NCBI GenBank assembly: GCA_964512045.1
Contig: CAZEJK010000338.1
Span: 1 to 5,226, forward strand
DNA length: 5,226 nt
Source: CAZEJK01 sp964512045
GTDB lineage: Bacteria; Acidobacteriota; Thermoanaerobaculia; Thermoanaerobaculales; Sulfomarinibacteraceae
Direction: 5' to 3'
The notes under the pieces were generated by a model that saw nothing but the letters and a program-made list of their open reading frames with translations, was not told where the DNA came from and made no database searches. Below, piece by piece: positions 1 to 5,141 of the stretch. Position 1 is the first letter of the stretch. The number at the start of each line of letters is the position of its first letter. The position numbers and the translations under genes were made by a program.

Positions 1-1
1 G

Positions 2-1000
2 TTCCGCGGCGGCGAGGCCCTCGAGACGGCACAGAAGCTCGACACCGTCGTCCTCGACAAGACCGGCACGCTCACCGAGGGGCGGCCCACCGTGGTGGAG
101 GTGGTCGTCGCCGAGGACGCGGGCGCCACGCCGGACGACCTGCTGCGCCTCGTCGCCTCTCTCGAGACCGCCTCCGAGCACCCTCTCGCCGCCGCGATCG
201 TGGCGGCGGCCAATCAGCGGGCGCTCCCGCTGTCACAGCCGCGGGAGTTCTACGCCACCGGCGGCCGCGGCGCCGAGGCCGTGGTGGACGGCCGGCTGCT
301 GCTCGTCGGCAACGCCGCGTTCATGGCCGAGCGGTCGATCGATGTCGGCGGGCTCGTCGCGGACTCCCAGCGCATGGCGGCCGACGCGCAGACGCCCGTC
401 TTCGCCGGCAGCGACGGGAGGGCGCTGGGAGTCATCGGCATCGCCGACCCGCTCAAGCCGTCGAGCGCCGGCGCGGTCCGCGAGCTGAAGCGCCTCGGCC
501 TCGAGGTCGTCATGCTGACCGGCGACACCCGCGCCACCGCGGAGGCGATCGCCCGCCGGATCGGCGTCGACCGCGTGGTCGCCGAGGTGCTGCCGCGGGG
601 CAAGGTCGAGGAGATCCACCGTCTTCGCGCCGAGGGCCGCAGGGTCGCCATGGTCGGCGACGGGCTGAACGACGCCCCCGCCCTGGCCGCCGCCGACGTC
701 GGCATCGCCGTCGGCACCGGCACCGACGTCGCCATGGAGGCGTCCGACGTCACCCTCGTCGGAGGAGGTCTCGACGGCGTCCCGGCCGCGATCCGGCTGT
801 CCCGCCGCACCATGCGCGTCATCAAGCAGAACCTGTTCTGGGCCTTCATCTACAACATCGTCGGCATACCGGTCGCAGCGGGCGTGCTCTACCCGGCCTG
901 GGGGATCCTGCTCAGCCCCGTGATCGGAAGCGCCGCCATGGCGTTCAGCTCGCTCAGCGTCGTGACCAACTCGCTGCGGCTGCGCCGGGCGGGCGCCTGA
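2..1000 (+). CDS. copA: Cu(I)-translocating P1B-type ATPase, C-terminal part (5' truncated by window edge)
   Basis: This membrane pump couples ATP hydrolysis to export of Cu(I) from the cytoplasm. The frame is open from base 2, so the gene starts before the window; 332 residues are visible, against roughly 700-850 in complete family members. Visible in order: the phosphorylation motif DKTGT (visible residues 19-23, Asp codon at 56-58), the SEHPLA motif of the heavy-metal ATPase nucleotide-binding domain (58-63), the hinge TGD motif (173-175), GDGLNDAP (219-226), and two C-terminal membrane helices. The first of these helices carries Tyr-Asn (284-285) followed by a Pro, and the second carries an M-x-x-S-S pattern (about 313-317). 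Together these are the metal-site signature of the copper subgroup rather than the Zn/Cd subgroup. A GTG at base 92 is internal, because the DKTGT motif lies upstream of it in the same frame. A CopZ-like chaperone gene follows after 23 bp. The N-terminal metal-binding domains and first six helices are not in view. Confidence 0.96.
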   Translation, partial: FRGGEALETAQKLDTVVLDKTGTLTEGRPTVVEVVVAEDAGATPDDLLRLVASLETASEHPLAAAIVAAANQRALPLSQPREFYATGGRGAEAVVDGRLLLVGNAAFMAERSIDVGGLVADSQRMAADAQTPVFAGSDGRALGVIGIADPLKPSSAGAVRELKRLGLEVVMLTGDTRATAEAIARRIGVDRVVAEVLPRGKVEEIHRLRAEGRRVAMVGDGLNDAPALAAADVGIAVGTGTDVAMEASDVTLVGGGLDGVPAAIRLSRRTMRVIKQNLFWAFIYNIVGIPVAAGVLYPAWGILLSPVIGSAAMAFSSLSVVTNSLRLRRAGA

Positions 1001-1023
1001 GTGAGAACCGAGGAGGAGACCGG

Positions 1024-1236
1024 ATGGCCAGGACCACGCTCACCGTCACGGGGATGACCTGCCACCACTGCGTCCGGGCCGTCGCGGCGGCCCTGGAGGA
1101 GGTCGACGGCGTCCGATCCGCCCGCGTCGACCTCGACGCCCGCAGGGCGGTCGTGGACTTCGACGACACCCGCACCGACCCGCATCAGCTCGCCGCCGCC
1201 GTCGTCCGCGCGGGCTTCACCGCCGAGGAGGGTTGA
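1024..1236 (+). CDS. copZ: CopZ-like copper chaperone (HMA domain)
   Basis: This 70-residue cytoplasmic protein consists of one heavy-metal-associated domain. The metal-binding loop GMTCHHC is at residues 10-16, with the two cysteines spaced C-x-x-C; this is the Cu(I) site of Atx1/CopZ proteins. The rest fits the expected beta-alpha-beta-beta-alpha-beta pattern, with the family-typical V-x-G-V-x-x-A-x-V-D (about residues 28-37) and a terminal A-G-F (64-66). Family knowledge says such proteins bind Cu(I) and pass it to the partner ATPase, which here is the gene 23 bp upstream; the pair is very likely co-transcribed. The start is supported by a strong purine-rich ribosome binding site AGGAGGAG at 1011-1018, five bases before the ATG. 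A detached N-terminal metal-binding domain of the pump would look the same, but as a separate ORF 'chaperone' is the usual call. No dedicated promoter is apparent in the 23-bp gap. Confidence 0.93.
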   Translation: MARTTLTVTGMTCHHCVRAVAAALEEVDGVRSARVDLDARRAVVDFDDTRTDPHQLAAAVVRAGFTAEEG

Positions 1237-1631
1237 CCGCCGTCGCTCCAGGCGTCGTCCGCCACCACGACGAGGGCCTCCCCCGGGGGCCCGAAAGGTC
1301 ACAGCGGCCGCGCTGTGCTCGCGTCGCCGAAGCGCCCTCGAGCTGAGCTGAGTCGAGCCTGCCGCCCGCGTCATCGACGCCGTGCCGACCCTCGGTCCAC
1401 AGACTCACGCAGGCATCGAGAGCCGTTGCGGGCAGGCGCCGCGGCCACCGCGACGATTGCGACTCCCGTCTCGGTGCCGTGGCGCGCTCCCGAGAGGATC
1501 TCCAGGCGAGACGGAGCCCGTGCCCCCCACCGTCACCCGCCGAGGGGGTCGGATGGGGGACGGATCGCGACGACGGGCCTCCTCAGCGGACGGCCCGTTC
1601 GTCGTCAGGTCCTGGAATGTTTGGTTTGTAC
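1237..1631. other. Intergenic stretch between copper operon and tRNA, no supported gene
   Basis: About 395 bp with no gene I can support. Several overlapping reading frames on both strands are low-complexity and rich in Arg, Pro and Ser, with no domain motif and no good ribosome binding site, as expected by chance in GC-rich DNA. Two hairpins just after the chaperone gene are listed separately. Near the right end, GGCCC/GGGCC arms around 1575-1600 can form a bulged hairpin, but neither strand has a clean T-run after it. I see no copy of the tRNA 3' end in this stretch, so there is no sign of an integrated element using it as an attachment site here. Confidence 0.6.
1274..1317 (+). terminator. 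Tandem GC-rich hairpins after the copper operon (possible terminator)
   Basis: Two stem-loops lie 38 and 64 bp after the chaperone stop. The first (1274-1292) has an 8-bp stem including one G-T pair and a 3-base loop. The second (1300-1317) pairs CACAGCG with CGCTGTG around a GCCG tetraloop. Neither is followed by a T-run, so this is not a classical intrinsic terminator. Hairpins without T-runs at operon ends are common in high-GC bacteria, but the function is inferred from position only. Confidence 0.35.
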
Positions 1632-1708
1632 TGGTCGGGACGCGGAGATTTGAACTCCGGACCCCCTGAACCCCATTCAGGTGCGCTACCAGGCTGCGCT
1701 ACGTCCCG
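1632..1708 (-). tRNA. tRNA-Pro (anticodon GGG), CCA encoded
   Basis: Read on the minus strand, the 77-nt sequence folds into a complete cloverleaf. The acceptor stem is CGGGACG/CGTCCCG, the D stem is GCGC/GCGC, and the anticodon stem is CCTGA/TCAGG around the 7-base loop ATGGGGT. The T stem is CGGAG/CTCCG around TTCAAAT. The anticodon, at loop positions 3-5 (bases 1672-1674), is GGG, which reads proline codons CCC and CCU. The discriminator base is A, and the 3' CCA is encoded at 1632-1634. All stems are perfectly paired, so it should be functional. It lies 96 bp downstream of the ABC-F gene on the same strand, behind its own candidate promoter. Confidence 0.97.
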
Positions 1709-1717
1709 ACCTGGGTG

Positions 1718-1738
1718 GCCGCCGGATGCCCCGGCGGC
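1718..1738 (+). terminator. 8-bp GC hairpin followed by T-rich tract on + strand
   Basis: GCCGCCGG (1718-1725) pairs perfectly with CCGGCGGC (1731-1738) around a 5-base loop. On the + strand it is followed by GG and then the T-rich run TCTTTCTTTCT from 1741. In that orientation it resembles an intrinsic terminator that would stop + strand read-through before it runs antisense into the ABC-F gene. On the minus strand the same hairpin lies in the short leader between the tRNA promoter and the tRNA, with no T-run. The T tract is interrupted by C, so the call is tentative. Confidence 0.4.
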
Positions 1739-1746
1739 GGTCTTTC

Positions 1747-1775
1747 TTTCTACGCGGTCGGTTGCGGCTTGTCAA
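1747..1775 (-). promoter_or_regulatory. Candidate sigma70-type promoter of tRNA-Pro
   Basis: On the minus strand there is a consensus -35 box TTGACA (1775-1770), a 17-bp spacer, and a -10-like TAGAAA (1752-1747), which matches TATAAT at 4 of 6 positions. Expected initiation is near 1740, giving a leader of about 30 nt before the tRNA 5' end at 1708. It lies in the gap between the ABC-F stop and the tRNA, so the tRNA can be expressed independently of the ABC-F gene. Confidence 0.55.
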
Positions 1776-1804
1776 GGAACGGCGGCGGGAAACCAGGCGC
1801 GCAG

Positions 1805-3622
1805 CTACTCCCCTTTTTGCTTCGCCTCGAGCTCGGCCCAGCGGTCGTAGAGGGCCTGGACGCGGTGCTGGGCCTGCTGGTGAGCCTGAAACGCCTCCTG
1901 GGCGGCGTCGGGATCGGTGGCGACCTCCGGGTCGTCGAGCCGGGCCTGGGTCGCTTCGACCTCGGCCTCGGCGTCGAGGATGGCGGCCTCCATGCCGCCA
2001 AACTCCTCCTGCTCGCGGTAGGTCAAGCCCGGTCGGCGTGGGCGCGGACGCTCGCGCTTGCGGCCTCGAGACGCGCTCTCTGCGGGCGTGCTGCGCTGAC
2101 GCGAGGCCTCGAGCCACTGGTCGACGTCGGCGAAGAAGGTCACGCCGCCATCGCCCTTCAGGCCGAGGAGCACCGTGGTCGCCGTGTCGAGGAGCATCCG
2201 GTCGTGGGTGACGAGCACCACGGCGCCGGGGAAGTCGAGGAGGCTCTCCTCGAGCGCCTCGAGCGTCGGGATGTCGAGGTCGTTGGTGGGCTCGTCGAGG
2301 AGGAGCACGTCGGCGGGGCGGACCATCATCCGGGCGATGTGGACGCGGGCGCGCTCGCCGCCGGAGAGCTCGGCGACCGGAAGGTCGAGCTGGTCCGGCC
2401 GGAAGAGGAATCGCCTGGCCCACGACAGCACGTGGACCGAACGGTCGCGGTAGACCACGGTGTCGGCGGAGCCGGCGAGCGCCTGGCGCAGGGTCATCGT
2501 CTCGTCGAGCTGCTCCCGGTTCTGGTCGAAGTACACCACGCGGAGCTGATGGGCGCGGACGATCTCGCCGTCCTCAGGCTCGCGCTCGCCCGCGAGGATC
2601 CTGAGCAGCGTGGTCTTGCCGCTGCCATTGGCGCCGACGACGCCGATCCGCCGGCCCGGTGTGAGCAGCAGGTCGAGGTCGCGGATCAGGGTCCGGTCGC
2701 CGATCCGGGCCGTCAGCTGCGAGGTTGCCAGCAGGCGCTTGGTGCGTCGGCCCGAGCCGACCAGGTCCAGGCCGGCCTGGGCGTTCGGTCGATGGCTCTC
2801 GAGATCCGCCAGCTCGTCCTGGAGGCGGTTGGCCTCGTCGATCCGCGACTGGGCCTTGCTGGTCCTGGCCTTCGGCCCCCGTTGGAGCCACTCCAGCTCG
2901 CGGCGCACGCGGTTGGCGAGGCCCTCGCGGTAGCGCTCACGGCTCTTCAGGAACGCCTCACGCTCGCGCAGAAAGTCGGAGTACCTGCCGCGCACCGCCA
3001 GCAGGCCGCCCGGGTAGTGCGGAGCAATCTCGAGCATGCGGGTGGCCACGTTCTCGAGGAAGGCACGGTCGTGGCTGATCACCACGTAGGTCAGGCGGCT
3101 GGAGGAAAGCAGCTCCTCGAGCCAGAGGACGGCCTCGAGATCCAGGTGGTTGGTGGGCTCGTCGAGGAGCAGCAGCTCGGGGCTCGTGGCCAGCGCAGCG
3201 GCGATCGCGAGGCGCTTGCGCCAGCCGCCGGACAGGGTTCCTGCTGGCACATCGGGATCCGAGAAGCCAACGCGATCGAGGACGATCTGAACACGCACCA
3301 GGCGCTCGGTGGCGTCCTCGACGACGTTCGGATCCACGGCGTTCTCCGCGGCCTGGGTCACGATGTCGAGCGCCGAGGCTGCTGGATCGAACCGCTCCTC
3401 CTGCGGCACGAGCGCCACCCGAAGCTGGCGGCGAGCCACCACGCGGCCGGCGTCCGGCTGGAGCTGGCCGGAGAGGATCTGCAGGAGTGTGGTCTTGCCC
3501 GCCCCGTTCGGCCCGATCAGGCCAACACGGTCCCCCTCGTCGAGGGTCAGGTCGATTCCCTCGAACAGGGTGCGCGGGCCGTGGGCCACCGAGAGCCCCT
3601 GGGCGTTGAGAAGTGTGCCCAT
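1805..3622 (-). CDS. ABC-F family ATPase, Uup-like
   Basis: A soluble 605-residue protein with two tandem ABC ATPase domains and no membrane segments; ABC-F proteins act on the ribosome (some also on DNA-repair intermediates) rather than in transport. Domain 1 has Walker A GPNGAGKTT (37-45), signature LSGG (130-133), Walker B with DEPTNHLD (154-161) and switch SHD (183-185). A charged linker (about 190-275) follows, containing the RGPKARTSKAQ stretch near 248-258 typical of the Uup-type interdomain arm. Domain 2 has Walker A GANGSGKTT (330-338), LSGGERAR (419-426), DEPTNDLD (443-450) and THD (472-474). An Arg-rich segment (about 519-531) leads into a predicted coiled-coil tail (about 535-605), as in Uup. 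The frame stays open upstream to 3841, but similarity to the family starts at the ATG at 3622, preceded by AAAGG at 3632-3628, so that start was chosen. All catalytic motifs are intact. An antibiotic-resistance ABC-F cannot be excluded by eye, but the C-terminal tail favours the Uup subgroup. Confidence 0.95.
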   Translation of the reverse strand: MGTLLNAQGLSVAHGPRTLFEGIDLTLDEGDRVGLIGPNGAGKTTLLQILSGQLQPDAGRVVARRQLRVALVPQEERFDPAASALDIVTQAAENAVDPNVVEDATERLVRVQIVLDRVGFSDPDVPAGTLSGGWRKRLAIAAALATSPELLLLDEPTNHLDLEAVLWLEELLSSSRLTYVVISHDRAFLENVATRMLEIAPHYPGGLLAVRGRYSDFLREREAFLKSRERYREGLANRVRRELEWLQRGPKARTSKAQSRIDEANRLQDELADLESHRPNAQAGLDLVGSGRRTKRLLATSQLTARIGDRTLIRDLDLLLTPGRRIGVVGANGSGKTTLLRILAGEREPEDGEIVRAHQLRVVYFDQNREQLDETMTLRQALAGSADTVVYRDRSVHVLSWARRFLFRPDQLDLPVAELSGGERARVHIARMMVRPADVLLLDEPTNDLDIPTLEALEESLLDFPGAVVLVTHDRMLLDTATTVLLGLKGDGGVTFFADVDQWLEASRQRSTPAESASRGRKRERPRPRRPGLTYREQEEFGGMEAAILDAEAEVEATQARLDDPEVATDPDAAQEAFQAHQQAQHRVQALYDRWAELEAKQKGE

Positions 3623-3950
3623 TGCCACCTTTCCGCCGGGATGTGCTCCGGCCGGGCGAGAGTATGGCAGATCGGAGGCACGGCCAGGGCAGTGAACGTC
3701 CGAAGGCCGCGACGATCGTGCCGGAGACCAGATGTATGGAGCTCGTACTTTGGGTTGACCTGTAGGCATCCTGGTTGCTGCGACACCGGTGTCCTCAAGC
3801 GCATTCGCTTGCGTCGAACGCCTCGCAAGCACCGGGTCCACCTCCCTGTTTCAGAGCAGCTGCATGGCTGGCATCCGGGGCCGTACTCCGGCAACCGGCG
3901 GCCGGGGCCCGGACCAGCTCCGCTACCGGCGCCGGCGCCGGGCGGTCACG
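3623..3950. other. ABC-F upstream region with palindromes, no supported gene
   Basis: About 330 bp that should hold the promoter and leader of the minus-strand ABC-F gene. I found no convincing -35/-10 pair. It does hold a perfect 12-bp palindrome GACACCGGTGTC (3782-3793), two mutually exclusive stem-loops at 3796-3830 (listed separately), and a perfect 16-bp palindrome CCGGCGCCGGCGCCGG (3926-3941) just outside the left copy of the long repeat. Frames crossing it show no recognisable protein. The in-frame upstream extension of the ABC-F reading frame (73 codons) has no family similarity and no supported start. Confidence 0.5.
3796..3830 (-). promoter_or_regulatory. Two mutually exclusive stem-loops upstream of the ABC-F gene
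   Basis: CAAGCG (3796-3801) pairs with CGCTTG (3806-3811) around a CATT loop. Alternatively, GCTTGCG (3807-3813) pairs with CGCAAGC (3824-3830) around a 10-base loop. The two stems share bases 3807-3811 and cannot coexist. They lie roughly 175-210 bp upstream of the ABC-F start. If transcribed as leader RNA they could form alternative structures, as in attenuators, but no T-run, leader peptide or promoter supports that yet. Confidence 0.25.
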
Positions 3951-4056
3951 GGCTCTCCTGCGGGATCTCTCCGCTCGCCGGGTACTCCGCTCGGTGACGA
4001 GAGCTTGGTTGTCCATGACTCGCCGAGAGGCCATGGGAGCTCGGTCGAGATGACGG
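3951..4056. repeat. Long direct repeat, left copy (flanks the toxin-antitoxin pair)
   Basis: This 106-bp block matches 4864-4969 at 97 of 106 positions without gaps (constant offset of 913), counted by hand. Both copies share CGGGATCTCTCCGCTCGCCG near the left end and GGAGCTCGGTCGAGATGACG near the right end. The ends are imperfect inverted repeats: ATCTC near the left meets GAGAT near the right, followed by related C/G-rich bases. A weaker match (GCGCCGGGC at 3935-3943 and 4835-4843) suggests the homology once reached further left, with a length difference. No transposase or coding sequence is inside. It resembles a MITE-like or dispersed intergenic repeat; the family is not identified. Confidence 0.88.
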
Positions 4057-4120
4057 CGGAGATGCAGCCCACCGCGACGATGTTCATGCGATCAACGAGC
4101 GCTTTGCAGGCTCAGCAGTT

Positions 4121-4152
4121 TGTTATCATGTTATCGGACATATGATGTAACG
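4121..4152 (+). promoter_or_regulatory. Toxin-antitoxin promoter with overlapping operator-like repeats
   Basis: This conspicuously AT-rich patch precedes the antitoxin start. TATCAT at 4124-4129 matches the -10 consensus at 5 of 6 and has a TG one base upstream (4121-4122), making an extended -10; no good -35 sits at the right distance. A second -10-like TATGAT lies at 4141-4146. TGTTATC occurs twice in tandem (4121-4127 and 4129-4135, 8-bp period). GTTA-TCAT on the left mirrors ATGA-TG-TAAC on the right (4122-4129 and 4143-4152) as an imperfect inverted repeat. Ribbon-helix-helix antitoxins usually repress their own operon through such short repeats over the promoter, so this is the likely operator. 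Confidence 0.55.
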
Positions 4153-4154
4153 AT

Positions 4155-4159
4155 GGAGG
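4155..4159 (+). promoter_or_regulatory. Ribosome binding site that sets the antitoxin start
   Basis: GGAGG sits five bases before the ATG at 4165. Two earlier in-frame ATGs (4120 and 4153) lack such a site, and the first lies before the predicted promoter. This motif therefore decides the start. Confidence 0.75.
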
Positions 4160-4164
4160 CAGCA

Positions 4165-4410
4165 ATGGTTCGGACACAGATCCAGCTCGAGGACGGCCAG
4201 TATGAGGCGTTGAAGAAGCTGGCAGCCGAACGGTCCGTCTCGATGGCCGAGCTGGTTCGAGAAGGAGTGGAGGCCGTGCTGGCCGCGGCGCACCGAGAGC
4301 GAAGGTGGTCGACGTTGTGGCAGGCCGTCGGCAGCTGCCATGAGCAGCCGCCGACCGGTACGGTCTCCGTTGACCATGATGCGCACCTCGCGGAGATCTA
4401 CCGTGATTGA
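4165..4410 (+). CDS. vapB: Ribbon-helix-helix antitoxin of a VapBC-type toxin-antitoxin pair
   Basis: An 81-residue cytoplasmic protein. Residues 1-45 look like a ribbon-helix-helix DNA-binding domain: a short strand RTQIQL (3-8), then helix 1 (about residues 11-22, QYEALKKLAAE), a turn with Ser (SVSM), and helix 2 (AELVREGVEAVLA). The C-terminal tail (about 46-81) is hydrophilic apart from a Trp-rich patch near the middle and would be the toxin-binding part in this family. Expected role: it neutralises the PIN toxin encoded next, and as a dimer or toxin complex it represses the shared promoter at the repeats just upstream. The downstream toxin overlaps its last 8 bases, the tight coupling usual for such pairs. 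Third codon positions look less GC-biased than in the copper and ABC-F genes, consistent with horizontal transfer. The family symbol vapB is used broadly; the exact subfamily is not assigned. Confidence 0.9.
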   Translation: MVRTQIQLEDGQYEALKKLAAERSVSMAELVREGVEAVLAAAHRERRWSTLWQAVGSCHEQPPTGTVSVDHDAHLAEIYRD

Positions 4411-4807
4411 TGAGGTCTTCATCGATACCTCCGCACTCTACGCGCTGCTTGTCCCTGAGGATCAGATGCACGAGGAGGCCCGACAGGCTCTGACTCTCGT
4501 GCACGCGGAGGGTTGGTCGCTCGTCACATCGTCGTTCATTTTGCAGGAGTGTGCCGCCCTCCTCGCCGCGCGAGTGGGTCTCGATGCTGTCCGCCGCTTT
4601 CACACCATGGTCGCTCCGTTGCTCGAGGTAGTCTGGGTGGGCCGCTCGCTGTATGAGAGAGCAATGGCCGCGCACCTGGCCTCCGGATCGGCGAAGATCA
4701 GCCTCACGGATTGGACCAGCTTCGAGATCATGCGCGACCGCTCGATCCAGGAGGCGTTTGCATTCGACCGGCACTTCGAGGGTCAGGGGTTCACTCTCAT
4801 CGGATAG
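4403..4807 (+). CDS. vapC: PIN-domain ribonuclease toxin, VapC-type
   Basis: A 134-residue PIN-domain protein, the usual size for a VapC toxin. Family members are Mg2+/Mn2+-dependent endoribonucleases that cleave tRNA or rRNA and stop growth when not bound by antitoxin. The four expected acidic residues are in place: Asp8 in FIDTSAL, Glu49 in ILQEC, Asp103 in SLTDWTSF, and Asp122 in AFDRHF, so it should be active. The closing SLTDWTSFEIM ... FDRHFEGQGF pattern is characteristic of this branch. The start chosen is GTG at 4403, directly before the conserved first strand and preceded by GGAG at 4392-4395 with a 7-base spacer. It overlaps the antitoxin stop by 8 bases (GTGATTGA). An upstream in-frame ATG at 4340 would add 21 unconserved residues inside the antitoxin gene and is less likely. 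The right copy of the long repeat begins 56 bp after the stop. Confidence 0.92.
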   Translation: MIDEVFIDTSALYALLVPEDQMHEEARQALTLVHAEGWSLVTSSFILQECAALLAARVGLDAVRRFHTMVAPLLEVVWVGRSLYERAMAAHLASGSAKISLTDWTSFEIMRDRSIQEAFAFDRHFEGQGFTLIG

Positions 4808-4863
4808 CAGCTCTTGGACGAACTGTGGAGGGAAGCGCCGGGCACGGAGCCTGGGAGCCTGGC

Positions 4864-4969
4864 GGTTCTCCGACGGGATCTCTCCGCTCGCCGGGTACTT
4901 CGCTCGGTGGCGAGAGCTTGGTTGTCAATGGCTCGACGACAGGCCATGGGAGCTCGGTCGAGATGACGG
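4864..4969. repeat. Long direct repeat, right copy
   Basis: Partner of the 3951-4056 block, in the same orientation and ungapped, 97/106 identical by hand count. The nine differences are scattered substitutions, more towards the left edge. CTCGCC and GGCGAG inside this copy can form a 6-bp stem, which the left copy loses to one uncompensated change; a selected RNA hairpin is therefore not supported for that inner stem. The block contains no recognisable gene. Confidence 0.88.
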
Positions 4970-5109
4970 GGTGGTTCGACGCAGGGAGAACCTTCGAGGT
5001 TCAGACCTCCCCACCAGCCACCCAACGAAGCCTACCCGGCACCGGACCTGGCCCCGGTCCCCGCCCCGGATGCCGGAAGGCCGCCCCGGAATCCGGGCGC
5101 CCCGCCTTC

Positions 5110-5141
5110 GGAGCTCGGTCGAGATGAAGAGGTGGGTAGAC
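5110..5141. repeat. Third, right-end-only fragment of the repeat
   Basis: GGAGCTCGGTCGAGATGA (5110-5127) is identical to the right ends of both long copies (4036-4053 and 4949-4966). Similarity to the right copy and its flank continues to 5141, with 28 of 32 positions matching 4949-4980. The left part of the unit is missing here. Between this fragment and the right copy (4970-5109) lies a Pro/Gly-coding-like GC-rich spacer with several short C/G palindromes and no supported gene. Confidence 0.65.

Noticed and set aside
233..849. Minus-strand frames of 128 and 199 codons inside the copper ATPase gene
   Set aside because: They are shadows of a conserved gene on the other strand, low-complexity and without motifs.
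1237..1640. Possible integration site at the tRNA-Pro 3' end
   Set aside because: I found no second copy of the tRNA 3' end in the flanking sequence and no integrase in the window.
1479..1850. + strand frames of 95-123 codons crossing the tRNA
   Set aside because: They include the reverse complement of the tRNA (the GRGDLNSGPPEPHSG-type peptide). This is a well-known false protein prediction over tRNA genes.
3623..3841. 73-codon N-terminal extension of the ABC-F frame
   Set aside because: Family similarity begins at the ATG at 3622, the extension has no recognisable sequence, and AAAGG is correctly placed for 3622.
1715..3997. A 760-codon open frame on the + strand, longer than the ABC-F gene it covers
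   Set aside because: It is antisense to a gene with two complete ABC domains. Its product is rich in Gly, Ala, Val, Leu, Glu and Arg with no family motif, as expected when a GC3-rich gene is read on the opposite strand.
4112..4774. 220-codon minus-strand frame opposite the toxin-antitoxin pair
   Set aside because: It lies antisense to two recognisable genes with intact motifs, and no domain is visible in it.
4711..5127. 138-codon + strand frame running from inside the toxin gene through the right repeat
   Set aside because: It begins out of frame within the toxin gene and continues through non-coding repeat and Pro/Gly-rich sequence. The related peptide read from the left copy shows it is a product of the repeat, not a gene.
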